This document shows, one piece after another, positions 34,811-48,600 of a stretch of 64,000 bases of DNA. Location: contig JAMXDE010000066.1 in assembly GCA_026770025.1 (NCBI GenBank), positions 206,102 to 270,101 of the forward strand, in the 5' to 3' direction. The position numbers and the translations under genes were made by a program. The DNA comes from Craspedostauros australis (Eukaryota; Bacillariophyta; Bacillariophyceae; Mastogloiales; Achnanthaceae). The notes beneath the pieces were generated by a model, which was not told the DNA's origin, ran no database searches, and saw nothing but the letters and a program-made list of their open reading frames with translations. Position 1 is the first letter of the stretch. Every line of letters begins with the position of its first letter.

Positions 34811-35152
34811 GAGCCAGCAAACAGCAACATCGGACAGCACCAATTATGAAATGAGTGAGCAGCAACAGAGCCAGCAAACAGCAACATCGGACAGCACCAA
34901 TCATGAAATGAGTGAGCAGCAACACAGCCAGCAAACAGCAACATCGGACAGCACCAAATATGAAATGAGTGAGCAGCAACAGAGCCAGAAAACAGCAACA
35001 TCGGACAGCACCAATCATGAAATGAGTGAGCAGCAACAGAGCCAGCAAACAGCAACATCGGACAGTACCAAATATGAAATGAGTGAGCAGCAACAGAGCC
35101 AGCAAACAGCAACATCGGACAGCACCAATCATGAAAAGAAAGCGGAATCGCC
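34811..35152 (+). repeat. 57-bp (19-codon) tandem repeat, six units
   Basis: Six units with a step of 57 bp begin GAGCCAGCAAACAGCAACAT. They start right after the accessory-gene stop. In another frame (open from 34350 to 35264) they encode six copies of a 19-residue Ser/Gln/Thr-rich repeat followed by a basic tail. The repeat length is a multiple of three and substitutions fall as H/Y, N/K and Q/H changes without stops. The frame may therefore be used through alternative splicing or a shift from the accessory gene. Confidence 0.85.
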
Positions 35153-36069
35153 ACAAACAGTCCAACCCACAAGCCAACAGAAACAAATACGAGACAACCC
35201 CCACAAAGACAGAAACAAAAAAGCGGAAGAGATGAAACCAACGTCGCAAGACATAATGAAATAACCAACCACCCCATGCAACACAACATCGCAACTGTGC
35301 TGCGCTGAAATCAATAGTAACATGTTCGTCGTCGGGAGTACAAGCCCATCAAACTGAACTAGTGAAAGTGCGGTCAAAATCATGACCCCAGCATCGGCTG
35401 GGGAAAGTCCAATGACGTGTGTTGGTGCAGATGGCAACCAATAGTATGGTATCCCATGTCGTTGCTAATCAAAACTCAGTACATGGTGCCAGTTGTCGCA
35501 GCAACTAATCCGTGACAAGCGCAATGGGATTCGTTTGTAGTCCTGGGAAATTTAGGAAAACAATAACAGGAAATGCTGACATTTTCCCTACATCCGGGAA
35601 AATGTCGTCTATTTCCCCTGCTCCCAGGGGAAATAGTCGTCGCTCAAAAAAAAAGGCTGTTTTTATGCACTTGTTCACGAGCATTTCCCCGCATCAGACT
35701 GATACGACCAATGCTGTCTTCAAGTAGCCCCCGCTGGGGTAGTATCAATCGAGACACGGTGCTACACCCAACAACTCACTTCTGCGCGGCGCACAGGTGT
35801 CGTGTCGTTGTTTTTTGCCACCTTCGCGTGTCCGCGCTCTTCTGCTTTCCTTTCTTGCGTCTTTCCTCATGTCGCGACAATGTTGTCCTTTTCGATTTCG
35901 TTCCTTGTTCCGTGCTGTGTGTTCCCACACATCCACCACAGAGAACATGGCACCGCACCACAGCACACAAAACAAATCGCAAAACAACTCGACGCAATCC
36001 AACACCACATCGCACAACATGACAGAGCATCCCACAGCATCGCACAGCATCCCACAATGCTGTGCCACA

Positions 36070-36269
36070 TCACACAACCTCACACAACCTCACACACCAT
36101 CGCACACCATCGCACACCGTCGCACACCATCGCACACCATCCCACACCATCGCACACCGTCGCACACCATCCCACACCGTCGCACACCGTCGCACACCAT
36201 CGCACACCGTCGCACACCATCCCACACCGTCGCACACCATCGCACACCATCCCACACCGTCGCACACGA
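36070..36269. repeat. 10-bp tandem repeat TCGCACACC(A/G), copy 2
   Basis: It is the counterpart of 26401-26600 in the second Harbinger B copy, with no length change. Confidence 0.92.
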
Positions 36270-36791
36270 GGCAACGCAACTGCACACACCATCACTCAGC
36301 ATCACTCAGCATCACAGCATCACACAACACCGCGCGCTGTTACACGTCGACACAGCACGTTTGCACTGTCGACGTATTGTTCATGAACGGAGTTGGCACC
36401 TGCCCCCTCTGTTTTCTGACCGACCAACTTCGGCACATGTGTGTGCCTGCCTTGCCTTGCTTGCATGGTGTTGTTATCACATCGCTTGCTTGTCCATCCA
36501 ATCTCCTTTAGATTGAACTCGTTTGGACCTGGGGTTGCATGGTGCCTGTGTGGTTGGCTCTCTCCTCTTGCCAGTCTGTATGTTGCCTTCGTTTTAGCTT
36601 CGATGTGGGTGTGGATCTCATGCGGTTTCGCGTTCCATTCCGGACATTGTTGATGCTGACAACAACTCCACGTTCATGCACATGAACACAATGCACGACT
36701 GCACAGTCATGTTGACCGCATCGCAGAGCGATGTACTAGATCAGAGAGTAGTTCGGTGTGTTAGTCAGTGTTCTACATCAGTTATCGCTAG

Positions 36792-37897
36792 TTAGGTAGT
36801 CCTACTGTCGTTTGGGTCGGCCTCCATTACGCGATCCAGGTGCTCGCCGAGTGCCTCGCGCAATCTCATCCGAGCCAGCTTTCGTTCCACCACCGGAAAG
36901 GGATCGAACAGTGGAGAACCACCCACAAGCTCAATTTGCGTAATGGTGGCAACCGCATTAAAGGCAAGAATGTGTTTGTCGGTGTCATGTCGCCACGCAT
37001 TTCTCATACATGCCCAGTGCTTCAGCCGTCGGTTAACAGTCTCATGTCTTGCACGCAGAATCTTGTCAGTGACGTACTTGGGAGGCAAAACGCGTTCATC
37101 CCCAATGTATCCTTTGTCGGCGACAACAACTTCGCCGTCCATCAGCTTGTTTTTTAAACCGAAACGGAAGATGCTGAGATCGTTCCACATGCCACAAGGA
37201 AAGGGTCCATTGGTCCAGACGATCTCTCCACCAACAATCGAGAGGGCGACCTCATACCGGACACCTGGACCCTTGAACTTCTGTGAAAACCATCCCTCTG
37301 TGAACGGTTGCGGTTCTTCGATGCGAATGTCGACTCCGTCAACAGTGACAAGCGCTTTGTCGTCTTCGGACACTCCACGAAAACGATTGGGCCAGTGAAT
37401 CTGCAGTATTTATGCGTGACATGTTAGTGCTTTGTTGGAGAAGTGAATGGAACACGAAAGAACCAATGTTGATCAATTTGCGGACTTACCACGTCCTGCT
37501 TTACTCGGCTCACTAAGTCCAGCATGATCCAGACCCATTTGCGGAGTGTGGTGCGATTTGTGCCCAACCACACAGACAGAATGGCCTCTGTGGAGTACTG
37601 CTTCAGAAACGCCGCTGTCCAAAGAATGTGCTTCGCCTGCATGTCATGCCGACATAGCCCAGCTTGTCCGATTTCATTCCACAACGTGTGTAGAACCGTT
37701 CCTGTTGTGCCAAAAAAGGAAAGAAAAATTCGTTGATTATCTGCTGTGTTACCGAGTCGCTTGATCTCTTCCATGCTGAGGGAAACGTCAATGATGGACC
37801 AACCCAGCCAGTCGAAGGTCCCGGGGGTGAGCGCGTACAGGGGTAATCCGTCCGACATGTTTCGGCAGGCGCTTTTTCGGTTTTGTGACAGTTGCAT
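36792..37897 (-). CDS. Harbinger/IS5-like transposase B, copy 2, two exons
   Basis: Exon 1 is 37897-37490 and exon 2 is 37400-36792; the intron is 37401-37489. The predicted 338-aa protein is identical to that of 27123-28228 as far as I can compare. The three acidic catalytic residues (VTVDGVD, VVVADKGY, RHETVNRR) are kept. The gene is intact even though the right part of this element copy is interrupted by another transposon. Confidence 0.92.
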
Positions 37898-40800
37898 AAT
37901 CCCAACCCAACTCGAGCCTGGTTTGAGATGATTTACTTTTTATCTTGTGTCGGTGTCAGCGTCGACAAGCCACTGCGCGCTGTCGTGCTGACACCAATAC
38001 CAGACAGCCGCCACCTCCGCGGTGGGTGCCGTTTGTTCCTACAAACGTGAATCATTTGCTGTTCTTCGTGTCAACACATGAAGCGTGTGCACCCGTCGCC
38101 ATCTTGCGCTGCATGACGAACACAACGACCTCCACATCGCAATCAAACGTGAAACAATAATGAGAGGGAGCCATCATGTAGTGCCTATTCACACTATCAT
38201 TTTATCATGAAGCCACAACATTGGACATGGTGGATGCTCCTTACACAGCTTCCTGTCTCTCGCAGGCGTACAACATATTGGATTCAGAGCACATACATGT
38301 AGTAGTGCACTTGTGATTGTAATTTGCTGATAGAGCTAGTTGTTCCCGCAATGTGCCTTGTCTTTGCGGGATCGAAAGCAAAACTGCGTTGTTACGAACA
38401 GTGCCACAAATGCAAGACTCCATCGCTGCTTCACACTACCAATTGTCTTATCCTTTGGAATCCTCTGCTTTGACATGGCGAGCCAGGGAAACGTCATTCA
38501 TGACGGAGACAGGCCAATTTGCTTTCGTCACCAGCATTTGTGGTGTGGCATGATGGCTCTCCGCGCGACAGGGTTGATGTCACAAAACAGACCATCGGCA
38601 GCGGCACTTAATCACCATGTTTGTTCTGTACGACATGGATTGCCCAGCTCTGTGATGACACGTATACACAACATGTCCCTCCTTGGCGACGAAAGATGTA
38701 CAGTCTCGGTCGTTTCTCCCCAATCTCACTCGTGTTTCCCTGCCATGGCGTCACATTGCGTTCGCTCATGCAACTACGATGCCAATGATGGCACTTGACA
38801 CTGGACGCAGCTGTCATTCCGTGGTACTTCGTGTTGTTGTTCCTATCCAGCAAAGATATCACTTGAAGTTGCACGGCGGACAATATGCTGTTACTTTTGG
38901 GTGATACGCGGAAAAAGCTCTACCTTGTCGACGGAGTTCCCTGCATGGTGAGGGACTGCACCGATGTTGGTGTCATCGCAGCGAGGGGCGGGGAAACTCA
39001 CGTCACGATTGACACCGACGCTCTCTGACATCTGCAATGTTCCATGATGTCAAACAACTACGTCCACGGGCGTGCCACTCCATCCTCACGGATCTCATTG
39101 ACATGATCTGACGCGGGTCATGCGGTAGGGCACAGCACCTTGCGTAGCATTGCCAAATTTGTGATGACGCGTGCTGTATCCAAGCATTCCAAGATGGATT
39201 ATTCGCGGGGAACAGAAAGGTGCAGTAGTACTGATGCATGCACATTAAACACCTGCTGTGGTCGTGTCTTGCATGCACCTGTACATCCCAACGACGACGC
39301 GTTATTGCATTCCATGCCATTGGCGGAACAAGGTCATTTCTCCTTCCAGTGCTATCGCAAACGCACCAACCACCCCGCGATTCAGGATGACGATGCACAA
39401 AGTTCTCCATCGAGGGTGCTGTCTGTCTCTGGCTCACACTTGATGCCGGACGCGTGTTGGTGGGTGCGGGGGACACGCACTCTCGCCTTCCACGATTGCC
39501 TTCGCGACGCACCATTCTCCACGATGACGTCGTCTTGCATTATTCCACCTGCGCAGAGGCACGTCGTGCACAACATCAAAAACGTCGAACGCATCCCCCC
39601 ATGCGCAAATGCATGCGCGTGCGGATGCTTGCACTGCAGATGAACCATGCATGGGCTGCAAACGCACGAAGAGTGCACTGTATTCGCGTAGCAACATGTA
39701 CTGTGAAACCATGTGCACTTTCCATACACTGTCCGTGTACACAGATCGACGTCGCATGCGCATGCACTGCACTTCACGCACTTTTCGTGCACATGCACTG
39801 CACTGCACTGTACCGCACTTTTTGTGCACATGCACTGCACTGCACTGCACTGTGCTGCACATGCACTTCACATGCACTGCACTGCACTGCACTGTACCGC
39901 ACTTTTCGTGCACATGCACTGCACTGCACTGCACTGTGCTGCACATGCACTTCACATGCACTGCACTGTACTGTACTGTACTGCACTGCACATGCACTTT
40001 CCGCGCACATGCACTTCACTTCACATGCACATGCACTTTCCGCGCACATGCACTTCACATGCAGATGCACACGCACTTTTCATGCACACGCACTTTTCAT
40101 GCACATGCACTTCCCTGCACATGCACTTCCCTGCACATGCACTTCCCTGCACATGCACTTCCCTGCACATGCACTTCCCTGCGCATGCACTTCCCTGCGC
40201 ATGCACTTCCCTGCGCATGCATTTTCCCTGCAGCTCATCAATACGTGGGATGCCAGATTAGCGTATGTCGTGAGCATGTCGCAGTCATGTCCAAGCGATA
40301 TCGCAGACGACATTTAGCAAAAATAGCATTTCTCTGTTATACTTGGTTTGCACGGTTTACCACTGAGCAATAGCAACAAATGGCAAAGCCTACAAGGCAG
40401 AAGAGGCGCACAACTGTGCGTGGAATCGGTGTGCCCATGCAGGCTCTACAGTCGCCATCGCTTCGTTGACCAAGGTGCAAGTCAGCCACGGATGATTAGC
40501 GTTGCAATGGTGTGGAGAAATGTCACCGGGTTGTCGTAGCCATGTCCGTTGTATGTCTGGGGAAATCAGCGGATGGGAAAATGCTGACATGCAAATCAGC
40601 GGATGGGAAAATACTGACATGCAAATCCGCGGATGGGAAATTGCCAACACGAAAATGTGCAAATCTGTGGAGTTGCGAAACCTGGGAAGCGCATGCGTAA
40701 GAACGCTGATGTGCAGTCGCTGAAATGTGCATGTGCCGGTCCAGTTGATGAAGCCGACATGCGAAGCAAAGGTTGACATGCAACAGCTGACATGCGTATG

Positions 40801-42164
40801 TGCGCATTCTGAAGTGCAGACGATGACACGCATACGATGACACGCATACGATGACACGCATACGATGACACGCATACGTTGACACGCATACGATGCTGTG
40901 TCGGTGCGCAAATGCAGTTGTCGTAATGCTGACACGCATCCTCCAACATGCAGGGTAGCGACATGATGACGCTCATGTGTACATGTTGACATGCATATCC
41001 TGGTGTGCCGCAAGGGCAACTCCGAACATGAACAAAAACACCTCACGAACGAGGACAACGCGCCAACACAAACGACAGGCGACGCGGATGATGCATCCAA
41101 CCGTGTGCAAACCACAAATTGTGCGCGTCTTGTAATTTCGTGGTCGCAGCACTGACAACACAAAGAAAAAATGGCGTGCGTTGTTCAGTGGCGGAAAGTG
41201 CCATCACAGAAAGTGTCCATTACGACTCGCACACCAACGTCACAATTTACCACCAGTCGTGCAAACAGGAATGTCTTTGCGCGACCACGCCAGTTGGCAT
41301 CCCTCCATCAGTGAACAAACACAACCGCATGGTCGTGGTCGCACTGATGTCTTCGTCCTGCAATGATACTGGTTGTGTGCAAAAGCGAAAAAATGGAGTT
41401 GGATCCGACTGTCGGAACCGCGTGGAGCATGTGCGGGTGCCGCGGCTCCAAGTGCGTGTCAACCTTGCGTTCCCCGTGTGGTGCACACGTCATGTGATCA
41501 AACGTTTCTTGCGCACGAAGAAGGGATAGCGTGGTGTCTGTCGACCTGTTGACATGACATGGATGACGTGCGTATGGTTCAACTACAACTGACGTGGAAT
41601 GCTGTATATCACATCCTACATGTCACGTGGCGGAAACCAACCAATGATGTAACACTATGGGACGTCAACACACGTCGTGCGAGAGCGAGGATCTAAACTG
41701 CTAGGCTGCTGCAAAAGATGCGATGAATCTATTCATATCGTAGGCCCCACGATGACATCACTTGTGGCAGTGACACCGATTGTTCTATAGAATAGGTGTT
41801 GTCAACATTCACTACGGAGTTGAAGCCGCCTGCATGCGACGATCTTTGCACAGTGACATGGCCATCCACTGATCTGTACACCACCGAAGAGTCAGGTGCC
41901 AGCAGCCATGGAGTCAACAAACGAGTACTAACACACACTGACATGTGATGTGTCACACTGTACTGTGGGTGTAGAATCCTACTGCTACATGAATTCGTTC
42001 ACCCTGTGCGATGCTGTAACTCAATCTGTCCCATGTACATCAACGTAGTAATCTAGCAGGCCGACGAGCTGTTGTGTTGCATGAGTGGATGCATGGATGC
42101 TGACGGTGGAATGTACTCACAAAATAGCAAGGCCTCCCTCAACTACATTCATCAAACTGCTAGC
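37898..42164. other. Divergent spacer of Harbinger B, copy 2
   Basis: It repeats 28229-32495 including all tandem arrays: ATGCAC-rich 39776-40229, 30-bp units 40565-40654, 14-bp units 40822-40891. No supported gene. Confidence 0.6.
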
Positions 42165-44472
42165 ATGGCTAAATCCTGGAAGCGCACCGCACCCGAGGTA
42201 GTGGAGCTGAAACGAAAGATAGAGTGTGGTGAAATCCTACAATCCTACTCTGCGAACTTCGTCTACGACAAGTACCCTGAACTGCACGTGTTCAGCCGCG
42301 CAAACTTCGCTCGCAACTACAGGAACTTGTGGATTACGCACATGGAGGAGGTCGCGTTGGCAGGTACGTAGTGGTGAGTAAATTGATTGGTTGTGCACGT
42401 ATGATGTGCGCACAATGGACATTTCTCACTCACACGTCTGCACAGAAGCCACAAAGCCGAAGAACACACCGGATGTAAAACAGTACATCAAAAACAAAGA
42501 GTACCTTCAATCCGAAGTCGGTTGGGCCGTCTCCCTTCCTCCCTCTCACTTTCTCAAAACCGCATCCCAAAACAACGTCACCTCTCCCTCCACCCAATCA
42601 ACGGCATCAACTGGGCCAACCGAACACCCCACCACTCCAACACGAATGAAAAAAGCAAACAAAAAGACAGCCAAGAGTGAACAGGTAAGTACACTGGTGA
42701 ACAGAGAGAGTGAAGAATCCTGTACGGAAGAAATGTCTGAACCCGGAGAACCTGTTCCGGTCACTCCTGCGCGAATCAAGGAGAGGAAAGTTTTGACAAC
42801 CGCGTCCTGGCTTGAGCGCAACAAAACTGTGGGACTGATTGGTCATCGTCATGAGTACTTGCACGAGAACCATTGTGTCCTGGGTATTGATTTCGTTCTC
42901 CCTGGTGGCACATGTGCGGATGATGTTGAATGCATCATTGTCAACGGCACTCAACTCCACATCAAGGTGGAGGCCAATGCAGCACTCACCAATACAACAT
43001 TGCACCAAGACCGTGAACTGCTTTCCTTGTTCAACCACGACCCAAAAAACAAAAAAGCCCCCGATGCCACCGGATTCTACCTTCAACAGGAACGCAAACT
43101 CGCCTACAAGCGCGCGACAAAGTGTGTCTGGAATTCGGATGAGCCCCAAACTCGTGTGCACCGTGAAGACTTGCCATGTGTTGTCGCGGGGATGCTTGAC
43201 AACAACCCCACCGGCGTTTTTCTCCACATCAACTTCATCGAACCTCTTGTCCCTCTTAACTCATCCACGATCAAAAAACAAGAAAGCGCGCGCGTGCCCA
43301 TGCTACTTGTCCGTATGGTGGAGGCGCTCCCAGACAGAACACTTCCCCTCAAACCGACCAACAGAGCCTCGCGCACTAATCCCACCACGAAGGCGCTTCG
43401 CACCTCCCCACCCAAACAACACGACAAACCCAAGCTTGAAAAATTGTGCGCGCTTCTTGACTCCGGCAGCTTGTCTGAAGATGACTGCAAGTATGACTTT
43501 GTGCCAGCACCAGTCCGCAGCAGAAGCGAGGTAAGTGCTGCGCCCTTGGAACAAACACGAACTGCAATTGATTAATTAACACTTACTCACACCTCTCTTT
43601 TTCCGTTTTGACCGTTGTCCACACATGCGCCTTGTTGCCTTCTGTGCGCACAGCCAGAGATTATCTATCTGTTGAGCAGCGACAGCGACACTGACCCGAT
43701 CGTTGCTGACAAGAACGAAGCGAAAGCCAAGCGTCCTGATTGCGTCCTGTCGTACGCACGGAGCAAAGTGAAGGTGGAACGGGTTGCCAGACCAGAGATC
43801 GTCCGCAGCCACCACAATGACCCGCACCAACACGCTGCAAGCATGCGCAGTGTGTTCACCACTCGCTCCTACAGCGAGGATGCAGCCACCACCAAACACA
43901 AAAACACTCACAAAAACAAAGCACACCGCAAAACAACAACACCAACCAACACCAGCAACCACCACATTGGGACCGCCTCTCACCATGGCAGTCCCGGCCT
44001 AAGGAGCAACACACCCAAATGGCACTATGGGTGTGTGGCTCCCACGAAAAAGCGCAAGGACCCTCCCTCCGAGGCGTCGCCATCCTCCATGGCAGCTTCC
44101 ATCACAGCATGCGCCAGCAACCAATCCAGCCCAAAGAAACAATTCGACAGTGGGGTCAACATGCCCACACTGACAGATACTGCGGGCAAGGCAGGAGAAG
44201 CTGCCTTGGCAAGAGCAGTGGCAGCCAGCAACAGCACAGCATTCGGTGGTGGGGCCAACACACCCCCACCACCAGATGCATGCAGCACTGCACCACCGAG
44301 CACAACATTCGAGGTCCCAGATGTGCTGCCACTGCCAGAAGCAACAGCCTTGGCAACCTTGGCAGCAGCAGCAGGCAACACACCACACAGCACCAGCACA
44401 GGAATCAAGGGCGGGGCCGATGCGCCCCCACTGCCAGGTGCAACAGAACCAAACACCGGCGACGACTACTAG
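42165..44472 (+). CDS. Harbinger B accessory protein, copy 2, three exons
   Basis: Exons are 42165-42363, 42446-43530 and 43654-44472, with the same splice sites as copy 1. The 700-aa product differs from that of 32496-34803 by Arg to Cys a few residues before FVLPGGTC (codon CGT to TGT, base 42874). A G to A change at 44133 is silent in this frame but changes Glu to Lys in the overlapping frame. Everything said of the copy-1 protein (NFARN motif, LPGGTC domain, acidic S/D patch after intron 2) applies. The near identity shows how recent the duplication is. Confidence 0.86.
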
Positions 44473-44479
44473 AGGAACA

Positions 44480-44821
44480 GAGCCAGCAAACAGCAACATC
44501 GGACAGCACCAATTATGAAATGAGTGAGCAGCAACAGAGCCAGCAAACAGCAACATCGGACAGCACCAATCATGAAATGAGTGAGCAGCAACACAGCCAG
44601 CAAACAGCAACATCGGACAGCACCAAATATGAAATGAGTGAGCAGCAACAGAGCCAGAAAACAGCAACATCGGACAGCACCAATCATGAAATGAGTGAGC
44701 AGCAACAGAGCCAGCAAACAGCAACATCGGACAGTACCAAATATGAAATGAGTGAGCAGCAACAGAGCCAGCAAACAGCAACATCGGACAGCACCAATCA
44801 TGAAAAGAAAGCGGAATCGCC
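44480..44821 (+). repeat. 57-bp tandem repeat, six units, copy 2
   Basis: It is the counterpart of 34811-35152, with unit number and order unchanged. The alternative frame encoding the 19-residue repeats is open here too (44019-44933). Confidence 0.85.
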
Positions 44822-45137
44822 ACAAACAGTCCAACCCACAAGCCAACAGAAACAAATACGAGACAACCCCCACAAAGACAGAAACAAAAAAGCGGAAGAG
44901 ATGAAACCAACGTCGCAAGACATAATGAAATAACCAACCACCCCATGCAACACAACATCGCAACTGTGCTGCGCTGAAATCAATAGTAACATGTTCGTCG
45001 TCGGGAGTACAAGCCCATCAAACTGAACTAGTGAAAGTGCGGTCAAAATCATGACCCCAGCATCGGCTGGGGAAAGTCCAATGACGTGTGTTGGTGCAGA
45101 TGGCAACCAATAGTATGGTATCCCATGTCGTTGCTAA

Positions 45138-45199
45138 GACCCCCCCGAGTGAGTCGACCTGCAGTCCGGAATAAGGCATGTCAACTTTTTATGGATATA
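45138..45199 (+). repeat. Left 62-bp TIR
   Basis: It starts GACCCCCCCGAGTGAGTCGA and ends TTTTTATGGATATA. It pairs with 51058-51119 in inverted orientation with a single difference at its sixth base. Confidence 0.92.
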
Positions 45200-45675
45200 C
45201 AACAAAACGACCACATATTCAAAATCTTTACCATCGCGTTATAAAGTAAAAATAAAGTCCAGGTGGTTAAAGAGTATATTTTAAGTTTTATGGACCATTC
45301 ATTGATTTGTGGTCCCACGAGTCTAAGTCAACGATACGGCGCCTTGATTTTGGAATGTTCTATGATGTTCTGTGCGAAATCCCGGAGGTGTCTATTCACG
45401 CTAGTGTTTCGGGTGTGTCATCCCAACTCGGTCGTTTGGAACGCGTTAATCCCGCGTTAGCACTGGTAACAACAATCGGCGTTTTGAGCCTCCACAAACT
45501 GAACACATCACAAAGATGACAACACATCACACAGTCATCATCTGCCCACAAAATCCATCGTCACGTTTTGGCGCCGATTCAGTGTCTGCTCAGGTCATGT
45601 TATGTGTAGTCGTAGTATTGTTCTGCACGCACGGCCATTGTACAAACGGTATGAGTAGTGCTGCTGTTACCAGCT

Positions 45676-48600
45676 ATGGAAGTTGTCGTTGTTGCACCCT
45701 TGTGTGCCTGTCACTGCATCATCTTGTCGGGTCACTTTCCCCCAACCTCGTGCATGCCATCCACCCAACCACACCAACATCTCTACTCCACCGTCACCAA
45801 CATCATGCTCCTCTCCTCCGCCGCCAAAGCCCTTTCCAAGGATGGAAACCCCTCGCCAAGTAAGAAACCTCGTTCCGCTCGACTTGCGTCTGCTCCTCCT
45901 TTCGACTCCAAGGGGAATCTGCTTCCTGTCACGGAGCAGTTGTTGCCTGACAAGCCATCTACTGTGTTGCGCAAGCCGATCACCATCAAGCAAGTTGTTG
46001 GTGTGAAGCCCATGCAGGCAGCTGACAGCGGCCTTGTCCCAAACGATGCGGATGCACATGCTCATGAGCTCCACGTCTACGTACACATCGTAGACGATAA
46101 GGGAGGCATCATCGACGACTCACATGTTGAGGTGCATTCGGAGGGACGAGGTGTCAGTAATGCAACAGTGGTTAACGTTACCGTGAACGTGCCGCCTCCT
46201 GACGCGCCTCTCACCAACCCACCCAGCCCTGGCAGATCTCCCCTGCGCCCTCGGCCGGTTGCATTGGAGGCTGATTGCGATGGTGACAGTGACGAGGACT
46301 ACGTGGACGGACGCAATCGCAGGAAGACGCGAACCAACAAGAAGCGCAAGGACGGTCGCTCGAAGTCAGGCAAAAAACATGCAGAGGAGTGGCGCCACGA
46401 TGCAGTAGTTGCTGTCATGGATGCGCTTAACTCTAACAGCGACCCTGACGTTTTGAAGCTGATGCCAAAGAAAGGATTCGTTCTTGGGAGCGCATACGAC
46501 AGGCAAACTTGGAGTAAAACTAAACAGGTGTGGGTCATGGTTGCCTGTGCACTCTGGCATGTTCTCCTCCCTGGAGAGGAGGTACCCACTTGCCAGATGG
46601 AGCAGGTTGTGCCGTTTGTCCGCGCTCACGTGGACTTGCCACCAGTAGCACTGGGACCTAACTTCTACACCATTTGCCTTCGTGGTAACGAAACACTGGC
46701 CACCGCTGCGAGAGCCGTTCTCGCGGCGTCTGCGTCACCGTCAAACTGCTCCGCTCTCCTGTCGAACCACTTGGAGGGATTGTCCGAGGAACAGCGGGGA
46801 CGTGTCAAACCGAAACGCAAATTCATGACGCGCAGCCAACTCACTACATTGCGGTGCTACTACGGCATGTTGTGCGAAGGGGAGATGCTGCCGGACAGAG
46901 TTCTTCAGTATCGAGTGAGTGCATGCGCTCTTTCTGGCGTCGTCTCCTTTCTCATCACCACGACAACGTACAAACCTGGCTTGTGTCACACGGTGCGGTG
47001 GGCTGGGTTGGAGTTTGAGAATGTCCCTGTGTTCGATCGTGGCGGAACTACGATCACAGAATTATTCGGCATGTATTCGGGCACGACCAATAACCCCGTC
47101 GGAATGCCTGCGTTCACTGACATCACCAACATACTCACACGCAAGAGCAAGATCAAGACAGGGTTATCTTCTTTCGACAGTCATTTTTGGATGGCGATGG
47201 AGACACTGAACCGCGCAGTCTCCCGCATCGCCGTCCTTTTGAAGACTAAGTATCCTGCATCAAACGTTGAAAACGACCCCGATGACATCGTTGCACAGCA
47301 CATCCGCGAAACAGAATCCCTCTTGCATGCGCTCGAATTACTTGTGATCTTTGTGAAATGGGAATTCACTGCGTCGCACATGCAGCTTCTGTGTGATGAC
47401 CCGATGCATTCGGCCGCGTTCGCCCTCACCACCGAAAAAGACAAGAAGAAGAGGAAGCCATCCGCCACATCAACCAACCAACGCAAACCACGCACCAACA
47501 AGCACAAGTGCAAGAAGAAGAAGACCACTGTCACAATTGTCACTCCGCCGGCCACAAATGACATTCCTGTAACTGCCGCAAATGACCAACCGTGTAAAGT
47601 ATGCAACCGTTGTGGATCAGCAATGCGATTTGTGGATGATCGTTTTGTCCCATTCGTCGAAATGCTTAAGGACAACGAACTCACGGAACACAAAGACGAA
47701 TTGCAAACAATGCTTGACGCCGCACCAGGGTTCGCAAACGAAATTATCAATTATATGGCTCACAAAGTGCGTGCAAAAGTTCAATTCAGACAGATCGACT
47801 TTTATCAATCCCAGATCAACAATAAGCCTGAAAGAGCCTATGTGGTACTCGACCATAAGCAAAAAATTCTACCGACAGGCCAAGGCGAAGCCCAACAAGA
47901 ATATTGGGGGAAGAAGGGAATGTCACTGCTTGGGGCGATGGTCATCACGTGTCGCAATGACATTTTTACTTATCGGTTCATTGACATTGTGGTCGATGGA
48001 AGACCGACGCAAGACACACTTCAAGTTGGTGGACTGCTTGACATTGTGCAAAAAAAGGTCAAAGACATTCTCCCATCCGTGACTGAAATCATCCTACAGA
48101 GCGATAACGCGTGTTGTTTCGCCAGTCACGAGCACATCGCGCTCATCACGTCCAAACTGAACAAGAACCTCAGGCGACGAAACGCGGCCAAAATCATCGC
48201 GTGGATCTACACAGAGGCCCAAACCGGTAAGAGCATGCTGGACACCCACTTCGCGTACATCACCCGTGTACTGCGAAAATACGTGCAAAGTGGACATGAC
48301 ATCAAGACCCCGTTCCAAGTCTTCGAGGCACTGCAAGCCGGCAGCATCGCGGGGACAACAACAGTACTAGTGGACGCGTCGGACCTTGAAGGCAACATCA
48401 CCACGCTGCCTGGTGCACCAAAACGGCGATTCCGCGCAAGTGGACAACAGGTACGTCAGACTCACGAGGTGAAATACGACGATGACCAGGCACGACTGGT
48501 GGCCGCATCTGGCATCACGGAAGACGTCGTGGTGAAAAGTGCCGAATGGGAAGGGTGGACCATCAACGAGTTGGGCGTCACCGAGGAAGAATCGTACACG

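Larger units (their letters stand above)
25945..35624. mobile_element. Harbinger-type DNA transposon B, copy 1 (complete)
   Basis: The ends pair as GGAGCAGGGGAAATAG (25952) and its inverse CTATTTCCCCTGCTCC (ending 35624). CAG lies immediately outside on the left (25942-25944, before an extra GGAGCAG) and on the right (35625-35627), a candidate 3-bp duplication typical in length for Harbinger. It encodes a leftward two-exon transposase and a rightward three-exon accessory gene, with over 4 kb of repeat-rich spacer between. A second copy follows directly, with a period of 9,669 bp. Confidence 0.88.

Noticed and set aside
25956-45137. The two 9.5-kb direct repeats as LTRs of a giant retroelement
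   Set aside because: Each copy has its own terminal inverted repeats, a complete transposase gene and a CAG flank, and only short sequence lies between the copies. They are tandem DNA transposons.
45138-45170. Cloning-vector contamination, because GTCGACCTGCAG resembles a SalI-PstI polylinker
   Set aside because: The string lies inside a 62-bp inverted repeat present at both ends of a 6-kb element with a flanking CTAA duplication, and no other vector sequence adjoins it.
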